A stretch of DNA of 33,175 nucleotides from Leptospira abararensis (GTDB taxonomy: Bacteria > Spirochaetota > Leptospiria > Leptospirales > Leptospiraceae). The notes under the pieces are model-generated. The model ran no database searches. It was not told the origin of the DNA and worked only from the letters and a program-made list of their open reading frames with translations. Positions 8,763 through 16,757 of this stretch are shown piece after piece (position 1 is the first letter of the stretch; each line of letters starts with the position of its first letter). The position numbers and the translations under genes are program-made. The stretch covers positions 1 through 33,175 of the forward strand of contig NZ_JAFFPR010000003.1 in assembly GCF_016918735.1 (NCBI RefSeq). The letters run 5' to 3'.

Positions 8763-10283
8763 TCAGAATTTTTCAGTCAGAGAGTTATGTTCGTTTCCCG
8801 AACCATAACCATTTGAAGTTTTATTATTTTTCCCAAATTCAGCTGCAATGTTTTTAAGATCACCTGGTTTGTTCGTAATATTCTTCTTTTGTTTCGCCAA
8901 ATTAATTTTTTCTTGGTCAACTTTTACGAGAGTTCCCATAATTTCCATTAGGTGACCCGATTGTTCTTTAAGTTCATTGGAAGTTGCTGCCAATTCTTCT
9001 GAAGAAGAGGCTGCAATTTGTGTAGTCTGGTCCATCTGAGTCATTGCCAATGAAATTTGATTGATACCAGAAGATTGTTCTCTTGATGCGTCTGCAATAG
9101 AGGAAACTAATTCCGCAGTTTTACTGATACTAGGTACAATTTCTTCGATGACTCTTCCTGCTTCTTCCGCAAGCGAAACACTGTTAAACGATAGTTGATT
9201 AATTTCTTGAGCGGCTACTTGGCTTCTTTCAGCTAATTTTCTGACTTCATCTGCAACTACCGCAAAACCTTTTCCATGTTTACCCGCACGTGCTGCTTCT
9301 ATCGCAGCATTCAATGCGAGTAAATTGGTTTGGTAGGCGATTTCTTCAATGATTTTGATTTTGGAAGAAATATTTTTCATTGCATCCAATGTTTTGAATA
9401 CGGACTCTCTACCTTTGGTTGTTTCTTTTGCCGATTTTGATGCAATTTCATTTGTTTCTGTCGCTGCTTGCGAATTTTGAGTCACCGAGGATGACATTTC
9501 TTCGATAGATGCGGTTGATTCTTCAATTGATGCCGCTTGTTCGCTTGCTCCTTGGCTCAGTGAATAAGCAGTGGAGGAAACTTGTTCAGCTGCAGTGGAC
9601 ACAGTAGTTGCAATTTCCACAGCTGAGTTTAGTGCCTTTGTAATGCTTACAATAATCCAAGCAGCAATCAGTATTGAAACCAACGCCGATACTAGAAAAA
9701 GACCTACCATAAAAATAAATATCCCTTGGTAGTATTCATCTGTTAGTTTATTGGCTTCGTCCATATCTGCCGCTGCCATTCCGGCAATGTCATCTGCAAT
9801 GGCATCAAATTTATCTGCTGCTGGGCGACCTTTTATACTTGATATATCTTGAGCTTGTTGTGTTAAATTTTTTAGCGCAACGACCTTAACTTCTTCGAAT
9901 GCTGCAGCATAATCGTCATAGGCTGCCTTTAATTCAGCTAATTTTTCTTTATCTTTTTGGTTTCCTAGTTTCTCTAAATCCTTAATGTAATCGAAGAGCT
10001 CGCTTGCATATTTTTTCCTTGCTGTCAGCCTTTGGTTCATTAGCTCCATTGTCTGATCAAGGATTAAGTTTTTCTCGTTTCGAGCTAACCATATGAACTT
10101 AGTTCTAATTTTTTCGGAGAGTTGTACTTTTGGTGAATAAATTAAAACTAAATCAGTGACTTTGTTGTTAAAAATATTAACGCTGTAAATGCCTGATCCT
10201 GTTCCAATTCCGATAAAAAAGATTAGCAAACTGAACCCGAGGATCAATTTTCCTTTTACTGTCATAGATTTTAAATTTAACAT
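8763..10283 (-). CDS. Methyl-accepting chemotaxis protein (4HB sensor type)
   Basis: A 506-residue transmembrane chemoreceptor. TM1 is at about residues 12-32 ([15 protein letters not shown]), then a helical periplasmic four-helix-bundle sensor (about 33-185), TM2 at about 190-212 ([20 protein letters not shown]), a very short HAMP-like linker, and the coiled-coil signalling domain. The highly conserved hairpin tip reads [20 protein letters not shown], followed by [16 protein letters not shown]. Gln/Glu pairs on both arms (for example [12 protein letters not shown]) are plausible methylation or deamidation sites for CheB, CheD and an unlinked CheR. There is no C-terminal CheR-tethering pentapeptide; the tail is hydrophilic and Asn/Lys/Gly-rich. 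Being encoded between cheW and cheA suggests it is the dedicated receptor of this array. Confidence 0.92.
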   Translation of the reverse strand: MLNLKSMTVKGKLILGFSLLIFFIGIGTGSGIYSVNIFNNKVTDLVLIYSPKVQLSEKIRTKFIWLARNEKNLILDQTMELMNQRLTARKKYASELFDYIKDLEKLGNQKDKEKLAELKAAYDDYAAAFEEVKVVALKNLTQQAQDISSIKGRPAADKFDAIADDIAGMAAADMDEANKLTDEYYQGIFIFMVGLFLVSALVSILIAAWIIVSITKALNSAVEIATTVSTAAEQVSSTAYSLSQGASEQAASIEESTASIEEMSSSVTQNSQAATETNEIASKSAKETTKGRESVFKTLDAMKNISSKIKIIEEIAYQTNLLALNAAIEAARAGKHGKGFAVVADEVRKLAERSQVAAQEINQLSFNSVSLAEEAGRVIEEIVPSISKTAELVSSIADASREQSSGINQISLAMTQMDQTTQIAASSSEELAATSNELKEQSGHLMEIMGTLVKVDQEKINLAKQKKNITNKPGDLKNIAAEFGKNNKTSNGYGSGNEHNSLTEKF

Positions 10284-10306
10284 ATTTTTTTTCCTTCTTT
10301 TATCTT

Positions 10307-10831
10307 TTAAGATTGGCTACTAATTGCTGCATCTAATGCGAGTTTGTCTTCGTCTTTGAGTAGTTTTTCAATATTTAATAGTACTTTTACATCATCGCTA
10401 ACCTTCGCTATGGATTTAATGAACTGATTCCCTTGATGTTCCCCAAATTTTGGTGCGTCTTCCATGTTATTGGGAGCAATTTTAATTACTTCTTTAACTG
10501 TATCGACGATAAGGCCTATCAATTGTTGGTTCACGCTGAGAATGATCACACAAGTTCTGTCGTTGTATCCTATCGATTGCATACGAAATCGATCACGAAC
10601 ATCAATCAGCGCTATCACTTTTCCTCTAAGATTGATTACACCTTTGATAAAGGTTGGCATATCTGGAATTTCAGTAATGTTTTGCATACCAACAATTTCT
10701 GTGATAAATTTGATTTCTATTCCATAACTTCGGTCAGCGAGAGAGAAGATAAGGTAACGCCCGTCTAAAGTATCTTCGTCATCATAGTCGTCGTTTTCAT
10801 CGGACAAGGGTTCCATTTCTAGGTTATTCAT
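10307..10831 (-). CDS. cheW: Chemotaxis coupling protein CheW
   Basis: A 174-residue CheW-domain protein linking receptors to CheA. The core runs from about residue 25 ([17 protein letters not shown]) through [25 protein letters not shown], the family's hallmark segment, to [15 protein letters not shown]. The first 22 residues form an acidic extension ([11 protein letters not shown]) not needed for the fold. The start is supported by AAAGGTGAG upstream. It is 23 bases upstream of the mcp gene and starts the compact che operon; a promoter probably lies in the 72-base gap to the preceding gene. Confidence 0.92.
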   Translation of the reverse strand: MNNLEMEPLSDENDDYDDEDTLDGRYLIFSLADRSYGIEIKFITEIVGMQNITEIPDMPTFIKGVINLRGKVIALIDVRDRFRMQSIGYNDRTCVIILSVNQQLIGLIVDTVKEVIKIAPNNMEDAPKFGEHQGNQFIKSIAKVSDDVKVLLNIEKLLKDEDKLALDAAISSQS

Positions 10832-10903
10832 TTTCTCACCTTTGTGTTAGCGAAGAATTGTATATTAAAATCTATGTAAATAAAAAAATAGAATTGTTTC
10901 AAC

Positions 10904-12193
10904 TTATGGAACAATATCGAACTCTAACGTAACTGAAACTTCAGATGATTGATCGTTATAAATATTGGAATCCAAAACATTGAAGTATATTTTTGCGTTC
11001 ATATCTTCTAATATTTTTTTAACGATAGGTAATCCAAGACCCAATCCAAATTCTTCCTTGGAAAAACGTTCGTCCACATATTTGTTTACGCGATAAAAAG
11101 GTTGGAACAATATGATCTCTTCGGATTTTTTGAAATTAATTTGTTGGATTGAATGATCCATAGGCGCATTTAAAATTTTTAGCGAGAGTTTTTCACCTGC
11201 TTTCATAAAAAGAATATAAATACTTGAGCTTTCGGGACCATATTTCATCGCATTAATTAGAAGTTCTCTAATCGCAGTTTGTAAAAGTTTAAAATGGCAG
11301 TGAAACTTGCCCTCAAGGCCAGTTTGTAAATTTGATATATGGAATCTTTGATTTTTAATAGCAGTCATATCAGAAAGGTATGTAACTTCCTCTTGAATCA
11401 TGTTGCGAAAGTCTTTTAGCGTAGTTGTTTCTGTTTTTGCTGCGCTACCTTCAAATACAATCTGTGCTTCTGCTAATGTTTGAACTAATTTTTTAGTGCT
11501 ACTGAAACTTTCTTCTAACAATTCATAGAGGGTCGATGGAATGATATGATGGTTCCCGTCTTTTTTTGCTTTTCGAAGTAAAGAACCAACTGTAGTGACA
11601 AGGGCTCCTAATCCTGATCCTTGCATTAAAGATGTGTTTAGATTAGGGAGGGCTTTTTCCATCCAATCTCTATGATTACCTTTGCCTTCAATTTCGTGTC
11701 TCCAATTGAAGATTTTGATAATTTCTTTGTGCAAGTTTTCTTCATATTGAACAACGGATCTTTCCACTTCCGATAAATCTCTGTCTGCTTCTTCTTCTAT
11801 TTCTAGAGCAGAAAATAAGATAAAGACTTCAGACTGAGTCGGCAATGAGCAAGGTGCAAGTTTGATCACCAATTGAAATTTAGGGAATGAATATCGTGCA
11901 GTAAAAGAAGTTCTTGATTTGATTACTTGCGAAAAAGTTTCTGTTAATGTTTCCAAGGATTCAGGAAGCAAATCATGAAATGATTTTCCAATGCTCTCTT
12001 GATCGATCCCCCATGGATTTGCTTTCGAAGCAAAGGCCTCCAGTATCAGGCCACTTTCCGAAAGGAGAACATAGTTTCCATCAGGAAGAGAAGAAAATAA
12101 GGCATTTGCAAATTCTTTTAATGTGATTTCTGTAGACATCCCTGCCATTTTTCCTGCTAACCCCAAATTGAATCCGTTGGGAACGGCTTTCAT
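10904..12193 (-). CDS. PAS-like / HATPase protein next to the chemotaxis operon (possible degenerate histidine kinase)
   Basis: A 429-residue soluble protein. The first about 130 residues resemble a PAS sensor (YVLLSESGLILEAFASKANP, then a region ending in VFILFSALE). A helical middle follows, and the C-terminal part is a GHKL ATPase with N box RELLINAMKYGPE and the G2-type run FGLGLGLPIVKKILEDMNAK. I cannot find a standard H-box: the DHp-like segment reads NLNTSLMQGSGLGALVTTVG, with no His-Glu/Asp pair, and the G1 aspartate is also unclear. It may be a pseudo-kinase or use an unusual phospho-acceptor. It lies 72 bases upstream of cheW on the same strand. The ATG at 12193 lacks a ribosome-binding site. 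The ATG at 12148 (Met16) follows AGGA but at very close spacing, so the true start is uncertain. Confidence 0.7.
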   Translation of the reverse strand: MKAVPNGFNLGLAGKMAGMSTEITLKEFANALFSSLPDGNYVLLSESGLILEAFASKANPWGIDQESIGKSFHDLLPESLETLTETFSQVIKSRTSFTARYSFPKFQLVIKLAPCSLPTQSEVFILFSALEIEEEADRDLSEVERSVVQYEENLHKEIIKIFNWRHEIEGKGNHRDWMEKALPNLNTSLMQGSGLGALVTTVGSLLRKAKKDGNHHIIPSTLYELLEESFSSTKKLVQTLAEAQIVFEGSAAKTETTTLKDFRNMIQEEVTYLSDMTAIKNQRFHISNLQTGLEGKFHCHFKLLQTAIRELLINAMKYGPESSSIYILFMKAGEKLSLKILNAPMDHSIQQINFKKSEEIILFQPFYRVNKYVDERFSKEEFGLGLGLPIVKKILEDMNAKIYFNVLDSNIYNDQSSEVSVTLEFDIVP

Positions 12194-12503
12194 TTATAAC
12201 ATAATCACGAATAAATACAAGAGGTTGTATGAAAAAAAAGCATAAATACAGATCGAAGATGAGCTCAATACTATGTCGTATGTCTACAAATTTGATCTTA
12301 ATCCGATTCTCTTTCCTTCGCTTGAAAGGCATTATTTTTTTAGAGTTAAAGTTGTAAAGACAATGTAGAATATAAGTATTTACGAATGTTTTATTTGAAT
12401 CTAGTTAAAAAATTGCATTCATTACGTTGTTGTACTAATGTTTTGAGTCTTTCAGGGGATGCTGTGATCGATTCGAAGAACAGATTGGTCGGTTCAAAGA
12501 TAT

Positions 12504-12631
12504 TTAGTTATTTGTTTTTGCTATAAATTTGGAAGCCGTGATTTTGAGCTCTTTTTTGAAAGCTTGGAAAAACTAGAAAGTGATTGATATCCAACTTCAA
12601 ATCCTATATCACTGTTATTTTTTTTCTGAAC
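12504..12631 (-). pseudogene. Relic of an AraC-type HTH C-terminus, frameshifted
   Basis: The minus strand reads SDIGFEVGYQSLSSF and then, after loss of one base, FQAFKKELKITASKF. This matches the end of the response regulator at 13962-14720 (SDIGFEVGYKSLSSFYDAF, then KKELKITASEF). The nucleotide match continues slightly upstream of that point and runs to a TAA at 12504-12506. Only the last helix-turn-helix of the AraC domain is left, with no receiver and no start. It is either a partial duplication of the neighbouring regulator or the stump of a paralogue. Confidence 0.75.
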
Positions 12632-12651
12632 GGATTGGGATTTGATTCGTT
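12619..12651. repeat. 33-base repeat, copy 2
   Basis: On the + strand it starts TTTTTTTCTGAACGGA and ends TTGATTCGTT. It matches the copy at 13869-13901 at 29 of 33 positions without gaps by eye. The two copies bracket the lipoprotein gene 12742-13758 in the same orientation. This copy runs into the HTH relic. Confidence 0.55.
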
Positions 12652-12741
12652 AGTGCATTATATTTATGAAACTAGTAAAAAAATAACCTGAAATTGGTTT
12701 GAAATTCCAGGCTTAAGCGCTTGATTCCCTTTTCTGATTTT

Positions 12742-13758
12742 TTATTCCAATCTAATTCGACCGGTTAAATACCGAGTATCAAAGTTTCCGGTTTCATCGT
12801 CTTTTACTATAAAACTTTGTAAGTCCATACATGTATAATCTCTACCATAGGAATTTAGGTTTGTTGAAATTGAACTTACTCCTTGTGGAAGTGGTGGATC
12901 CAGAGGATTGTCCCAACTGTAGTAGAATTCAGCAAAATCTAAAAGATTTAAACCAGTCCTTGGGGAGGTGCCATTGATATCAAGTTGAAGATAAACTAAG
13001 TTATCCCCATGTTTGTATTTAGCTTCGAATTTCAACTCTCCAGCTACGTTGGAAGTTTCTATACAATGGTCATCACAATCTCCAATGACTGTAGGAACTA
13101 ACGGAGCGCCAATACAGTCTCGATTATGAGAAAAATTGATTTCTTTGGAAGAAGATCCAAATTCATTTCTAGCAACTAGGATTAATTTTTGTTTTATATT
13201 GGAACGATGGATAAAACTAAACCAGATAATTCCACCTGTATTTGGAGTTGCCGGAGTTAATGTATGATAGTTTGTCGCATTCACTACGGTTCCATCTTGT
13301 TCTATTTTCATATTTCTTTTTCCAATATAAGCTGTAATCGTTGTTTGGTTATGGACAGGCTGTTGAAAGCTAATGTTATTAATTAAGATTCGACCATAAA
13401 TCCCATACTGATCTTCTGTCACTGGTGCATTGTTAATTTGGGTTTGGGGGTCGTTCAAAATCGGAGCATTTAAAGGTTGTCCAGGTAATGCCGGTGGACC
13501 TACGACTGGTGGGATCGGTGGCAACACCCCATCTAGGTTTCCGTCATTGGATTCTGAACTGGGTTGGCCTCCAGACGCAAGTCCTAATAAACCAAAGGCA
13601 GCTGATGGGTCTGAACCTTTTTTTTCTTCTCCACAACTAATAAATAGTAGAGAGAAAAAAAGAAAGAGATAAAGGAAGGATACATAAAACATCTGTTCCA
13701 TCGATTTATATTTTTGAACGCGCAACCAACTTGAAGCTGCTATTATTTTCTTAAACAT
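12742..13758 (-). CDS. Lipoprotein, paralogue of the one at 29882-30838
   Basis: A 338-residue predicted lipoprotein. A long basic N-region is followed by a hydrophobic helix ending in the lipobox LLFISC, so the mature protein is anchored at that Cys. A Pro/Gly/Asn-rich linker (about 55-115) leads to a globular domain. It shares with the 29882-30838 protein the blocks SFQQPVHNQTTITAYIGKRNM, DGTVVNAT, LVARNEFGSSSKEI and GDCDDHCIET, including paired cysteines. The family is not recognised. The ATG at 13758 is chosen because AGGAG precedes it by nine bases. Upstream (13806-13855) lies a promoter element also found before the lipoprotein gene at 16758, so it is probably a target of the adjacent response regulator. 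Gene and regulator are on the same strand but about 200 bases apart. Confidence 0.75.
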   Translation of the reverse strand: MFKKIIAASSWLRVQKYKSMEQMFYVSFLYLFLFFSLLFISCGEEKKGSDPSAAFGLLGLASGGQPSSESNDGNLDGVLPPIPPVVGPPALPGQPLNAPILNDPQTQINNAPVTEDQYGIYGRILINNISFQQPVHNQTTITAYIGKRNMKIEQDGTVVNATNYHTLTPATPNTGGIIWFSFIHRSNIKQKLILVARNEFGSSSKEINFSHNRDCIGAPLVPTVIGDCDDHCIETSNVAGELKFEAKYKHGDNLVYLQLDINGTSPRTGLNLLDFAEFYYSWDNPLDPPLPQGVSSISTNLNSYGRDYTCMDLQSFIVKDDETGNFDTRYLTGRIRLE

Positions 13759-13805
13759 TAAAGAATCTCCTAAACCAAAGGAATCATCCTATTCGGATTC
13801 TTTAA

Positions 13806-13855
13806 TATTCTAATTCGTTTTGGAGTTGGTGTCTTCCTGGGACGGGAATCAGGAG
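13806..13855 (-). promoter_or_regulatory. Shared operator/promoter element, copy 1 (lipoprotein 12742-13758)
   Basis: Read on the minus strand: CTCCTGATTCC, one variable base, GTCCCAGGA, one variable base, GACA (13855-13830), then 13 bases, then GAATTAGAATA (13816-13806), which contains a -10-like TAGAAT. The same elements with identical spacing occur at 16689-16738. The upstream block covers the usual -35 position, as expected for an activator-dependent promoter. TCCTG and CAGGA inside it form an inverted repeat with a 10-base spacer. Confidence 0.7.
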
Positions 13856-13868
13856 GGAATTGAATAGG

Positions 13869-13901
13869 TTTTTTTCTGAACGGAATAGAAATTGATTCGT
13901 T
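13869..13901. repeat. 33-base repeat, copy 1
   Basis: Matches 12619-12651 (TTTTTTTCTGAACGGA at one end, TTGATTCGTT at the other). It lies between the response-regulator gene and the promoter of the lipoprotein gene. The function is unknown. Confidence 0.55.
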
Positions 13902-13961
13902 GGGCAAAGGAACTAAAGAAATTCGCTACAAAAGTTTTTTTAAATTTCTTTAGTATGTTGA

Positions 13962-14720
13962 TTAAGAAAGGGATGTTTTTTGTCTAAATTCGGAAGCTGT
14001 GATTTTAAGTTCTTTTTTAAAGGCATCATAGAAACTAGAGAGCGATTTATAGCCAACTTCAAAACCAATATCACTTACATTTTTTTCCGGATATTTGATC
14101 AGTAGGTCTTTTGCTTCCCTGATCCGGTAACTATGCAAAAAAGAATTAAAACTAGTTTGTTTTTTCCCATTTAAAAATTCCGAAAGTTGTCGTGGGTGTA
14201 ACTCAAGTTCTTCAGCTAAAACTTCGAGGGAAAGATCTTCGTTGAGATAGATTTTTTCAACTTCCATAAGATGGGACAATCGGTTTTGTAGTCGATCCAG
14301 ATCTACTTGTAACAAACGAGATTTTGTGTTGTTTTGAATTTCGCCTGTTCTCTGGTAGGTGCTTGCGAAAAGAGAGTGCCTTTCCAAAGCCAATCGTAAT
14401 CTATCTTCAGATACCGGTTTTGCGATGAAGTCAATAACGCCATATTCGAAAGCGCGAATGGCATTGTCTGTATTGGCTGAAACAACAATGGTATTTACGG
14501 TTGTTGTTGGAATTCTATCTAAAATTTCAAAACCATCAGATCCAAAAATATTAAGATCCAGGAAAAATAAATTGATTGGCGATCCTTTTAACTGAATCTC
14601 CGCTTCCTCGATAGAGGAAACATGTTTGATTTCATCAATGGAAAAACCAGAAAATGTATTTAATAACTTCGTTAAGTATTTGGCGTGAACCGGTTCGTCT
14701 TCTAAAATCAATATTTTCAT
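13962..14720 (-). CDS. Response regulator, receiver plus AraC-type HTH (YesN-like)
   Basis: A 252-residue transcriptional regulator. The receiver (1-120) has Glu7/Asp8, phospho-acceptor Asp55 (FFLDLNIFGSDG), Ser81 and Lys101 (FIAKPV). After a linker with a likely helix (about 125-155) comes an AraC-type DNA-binding domain: LSLEVLAEELELHPRQLSEF is the first HTH, and VSDIGFEVGYKSLSSFYDAF the second, the family signature. The gene follows the sensor kinase with one base between stop and start, so the two are co-expressed. Predicted targets are the two flanking lipoprotein genes, which share a 50-base promoter element. A decayed copy of its C-terminus lies at 12504-12631. Confidence 0.88.
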   Translation of the reverse strand: MKILILEDEPVHAKYLTKLLNTFSGFSIDEIKHVSSIEEAEIQLKGSPINLFFLDLNIFGSDGFEILDRIPTTTVNTIVVSANTDNAIRAFEYGVIDFIAKPVSEDRLRLALERHSLFASTYQRTGEIQNNTKSRLLQVDLDRLQNRLSHLMEVEKIYLNEDLSLEVLAEELELHPRQLSEFLNGKKQTSFNSFLHSYRIREAKDLLIKYPEKNVSDIGFEVGYKSLSSFYDAFKKELKITASEFRQKTSLS

Positions 14721-14721
14721 C

Positions 14722-16659
14722 TTAATTTTTTTGAATCAGAATCAAGACTCTGTATCCTTTTTTTGATTTTCCATGAGTTAAGGACCACTTCCCTGAATAC
14801 GACTCCTCCAAACGGAGCCTAACATATTCAAGGCCAGTCCCTGATCCACTCTTTGGCGGGTTTGATTCCTTTTCTTTGTGGTGGTTATATACAATAAAAC
14901 AATAGAGAGAAAATAATTTCTCATCTTGTGCGATATTTTTTTTAAAGATTCCAAAATTTAGTTTTGCATTGGGAGAATCTTCGTGAGTGAAAGCGTTTTC
15001 AATTAGCGTATGAAAAATAAGAGGAGGGATGAGTTCGTTATTATCAATGCCAATTGTTTTGAATTTATATTCTTTTTCCATCCGCATCTTCATTACTCCT
15101 ATATGGTATCTGCATAAATCAATTTCGTCACCGATAGGAATTAATTGTTTCGATGCTACTTTGAGGATAATGCGCAGCTCTCCGACAAGAGAGTCTAGGA
15201 TCGATGCCGATTTTTCGGGACTTTCGGAAACCCAATAGCGAATCGCAGAGAGTGAGTTCATTAAAAAATGTGGTTGGATTGATTTTTTATAGAGTTCCAA
15301 TTCCATTCTCTTGGAATGAATGTTTGTATGGTAAATTTTATCTTTCAATAAAACAGATTGTTCTAATTCTTCTTTTTGTTTCTCTACTATTAAATTTAGT
15401 TTTGAATGTTTCTTGGAAAGAAAAAATGATTGTGAAAAGAATAAAACAAATGTACCGAGCGGCCCGTATATTTCTGTTTTAATAATGTTTTTTTCAAATA
15501 AAATGTCGTTCAGGACAGCTAGAAATAAAAATAGAAATCCAAATAAAAAACCAGCCGCGCTTTCTCTTTTTTTGACAAGAGCTTTGGATAAAATACAAAA
15601 GATATAAATACAGCAAAATAACATAGCAATTTCAGCGGGGAATAATGTTTCTTCTATCCATGTGGATTCCGAAGATAAAACAAAAATTGAAAAGGAAAAA
15701 AATAGAATTTGGAAGGCATAGTAGGGAATTTTACTTATTTCATTCGGAAAAACTTTGCCAATGAAGCTTAATAAAAAAGGAAAAGTCAAATAAACGGAAA
15801 GGAAAAAAATCTTAATTAGCCATCTCCATTCAAAATCGGGGAAAAGGATCACTAAAAAGAATTCTCCACTTGTTAGTTTGTAAACCAAACTCACAAAAGC
15901 ATACATGGAAAAGTAAAACAGGCTTTGGTCATTTTTTCGTAATAGAAAGAGTGTGAAATGATAGAGAGAAATGACAAATAAACTTGCGATTAAAAAAATA
16001 TCTAGTGCTAGTCGAATTTGTTTGGTTCGTAGCATCGATTCTTGTTTGTCTATTTCTATGCTCTGTCGAAAACCTGCATTTAGAGATTTATAATTTGCCA
16101 CTTGGATGATAATTTCTGTGGTTTCCGAACTAGGTGTAAAAAAAACTATCTTGGGCAACCAATACTCGTTGGTTTCTTTTTCTGAAATACCAACGACACC
16201 GTTTTCAGATATCAAATTTCCATCTAAATACATCCGATAGGTAGTGAATGCATGTGGGATATAGAAAGAATATTGACCATTTGTTAAAGAATTTGGAAGG
16301 ATAAGGTGTAATCGAAAGGTGCTATAACTTTGTGCTGAATAGAATCTCCCTTCAGTTTTGATCTCATTCCAGAATCCAGGAAGTGTAATTAATTCTTTTT
16401 TTAATAATGAATTGTTATTTTTAAAATCTTCTGAACTCAAAAGCCTTTGGTAATAAAATTCCCATTCCCCATCTAACTTAATCGAAGTTTGGTTTTGAAA
16501 CATGGCTTCGTTTAGAACCATTTTCCCGTCAATAGCCTTCGGTAAATGATTGTTTGGTGTATTGTTTTGGCATGTTATGAGCAGTGAAACCAGAATTAGA
16601 GCTTGTATGTGGTTTAATGCGCTACGGGAAATCCTTAGAATGAATTGATAATGAGTCAT
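14722..16659 (-). CDS. 7TMR-DISM sensor histidine kinase, LytS/YesM type
   Basis: A 645-residue membrane sensor. The N-terminus is a signal helix ending in LLITCQ, possibly a lipobox. The extracytoplasmic domain (about 45-215) has the galactose-binding-like pattern of 7TMR-DISM proteins (IKLDGEWEFYYQRLL, LPGFWN, FRLHLILP). Seven membrane helices follow (about 220-410). After a coiled coil comes a His_kinase domain with phospho-acceptor His464 in IQPHFLMNSLSAIRYW, then an ATPase with N box FHTLIENAFTHE and Gly-rich GSGTGLEYVRLRL. This architecture is known to sense small extracellular ligands, often carbohydrates, but the ligand is unknown here. It is immediately followed by its response regulator. 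The ATG lacks an evident ribosome-binding site. Confidence 0.88.
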   Translation of the reverse strand: MTHYQFILRISRSALNHIQALILVSLLITCQNNTPNNHLPKAIDGKMVLNEAMFQNQTSIKLDGEWEFYYQRLLSSEDFKNNNSLLKKELITLPGFWNEIKTEGRFYSAQSYSTFRLHLILPNSLTNGQYSFYIPHAFTTYRMYLDGNLISENGVVGISEKETNEYWLPKIVFFTPSSETTEIIIQVANYKSLNAGFRQSIEIDKQESMLRTKQIRLALDIFLIASLFVISLYHFTLFLLRKNDQSLFYFSMYAFVSLVYKLTSGEFFLVILFPDFEWRWLIKIFFLSVYLTFPFLLSFIGKVFPNEISKIPYYAFQILFFSFSIFVLSSESTWIEETLFPAEIAMLFCCIYIFCILSKALVKKRESAAGFLFGFLFLFLAVLNDILFEKNIIKTEIYGPLGTFVLFFSQSFFLSKKHSKLNLIVEKQKEELEQSVLLKDKIYHTNIHSKRMELELYKKSIQPHFLMNSLSAIRYWVSESPEKSASILDSLVGELRIILKVASKQLIPIGDEIDLCRYHIGVMKMRMEKEYKFKTIGIDNNELIPPLIFHTLIENAFTHEDSPNAKLNFGIFKKNIAQDEKLFSLYCFIVYNHHKEKESNPPKSGSGTGLEYVRLRLEESYSGKWSLTHGKSKKGYRVLILIQKN

Positions 16660-16688
16660 TGTATTGAAAGTGGTTTAGTCTGACGCCA

Positions 16689-16738
16689 CTCCTGATTCCA
16701 GTCCCAGGACGACAGAATTCATCACATGAATTAGTATA
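16689..16738 (+). promoter_or_regulatory. Shared operator/promoter element, copy 2 (lipoprotein 16758-18197)
   Basis: CTCCTGATTCC, A, GTCCCAGGA, C, GACA (16689-16714), then 13 bases, then GAATTAGTATA (16728-16738) with a -10-like TAGTAT. It matches 24 of 26 and 10 of 11 positions of the element at 13806-13855, in the same orientation relative to the downstream gene. It lies in the divergent region between the sensor kinase and the beta-propeller lipoprotein, so it could also affect the kinase gene. Confidence 0.7.
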
Positions 16739-16757
16739 CAATGTATAGGAATTCGTC

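Larger units (their letters stand above)
12194..12741. other. Long non-coding stretch with gene relics
   Basis: No intact gene is supported. The right half holds a decayed copy of the AraC-type DNA-binding domain (12504-12631, minus) and one copy of a 33-base repeat (12619-12651). Just left of it, a minus-strand frame of about 38 codons (roughly 12391-12504) reads protein-like (FEPTNLFFESITASPERLK) but has no start, so it may be another relic. The rest is AT-rich with no recognisable structure. Confidence 0.5.

Noticed and set aside
10433..10768. Antisense frames inside cheW
   Set aside because: Shadows of a clear CheW gene, with low-quality composition.
12391..12506. Protein-like minus-strand frame (FEPTNLFFESITASPERLK)
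   Set aside because: No start codon or ribosome-binding site and no recognised family; too short to call a pseudogene, so noted only as a possible relic.
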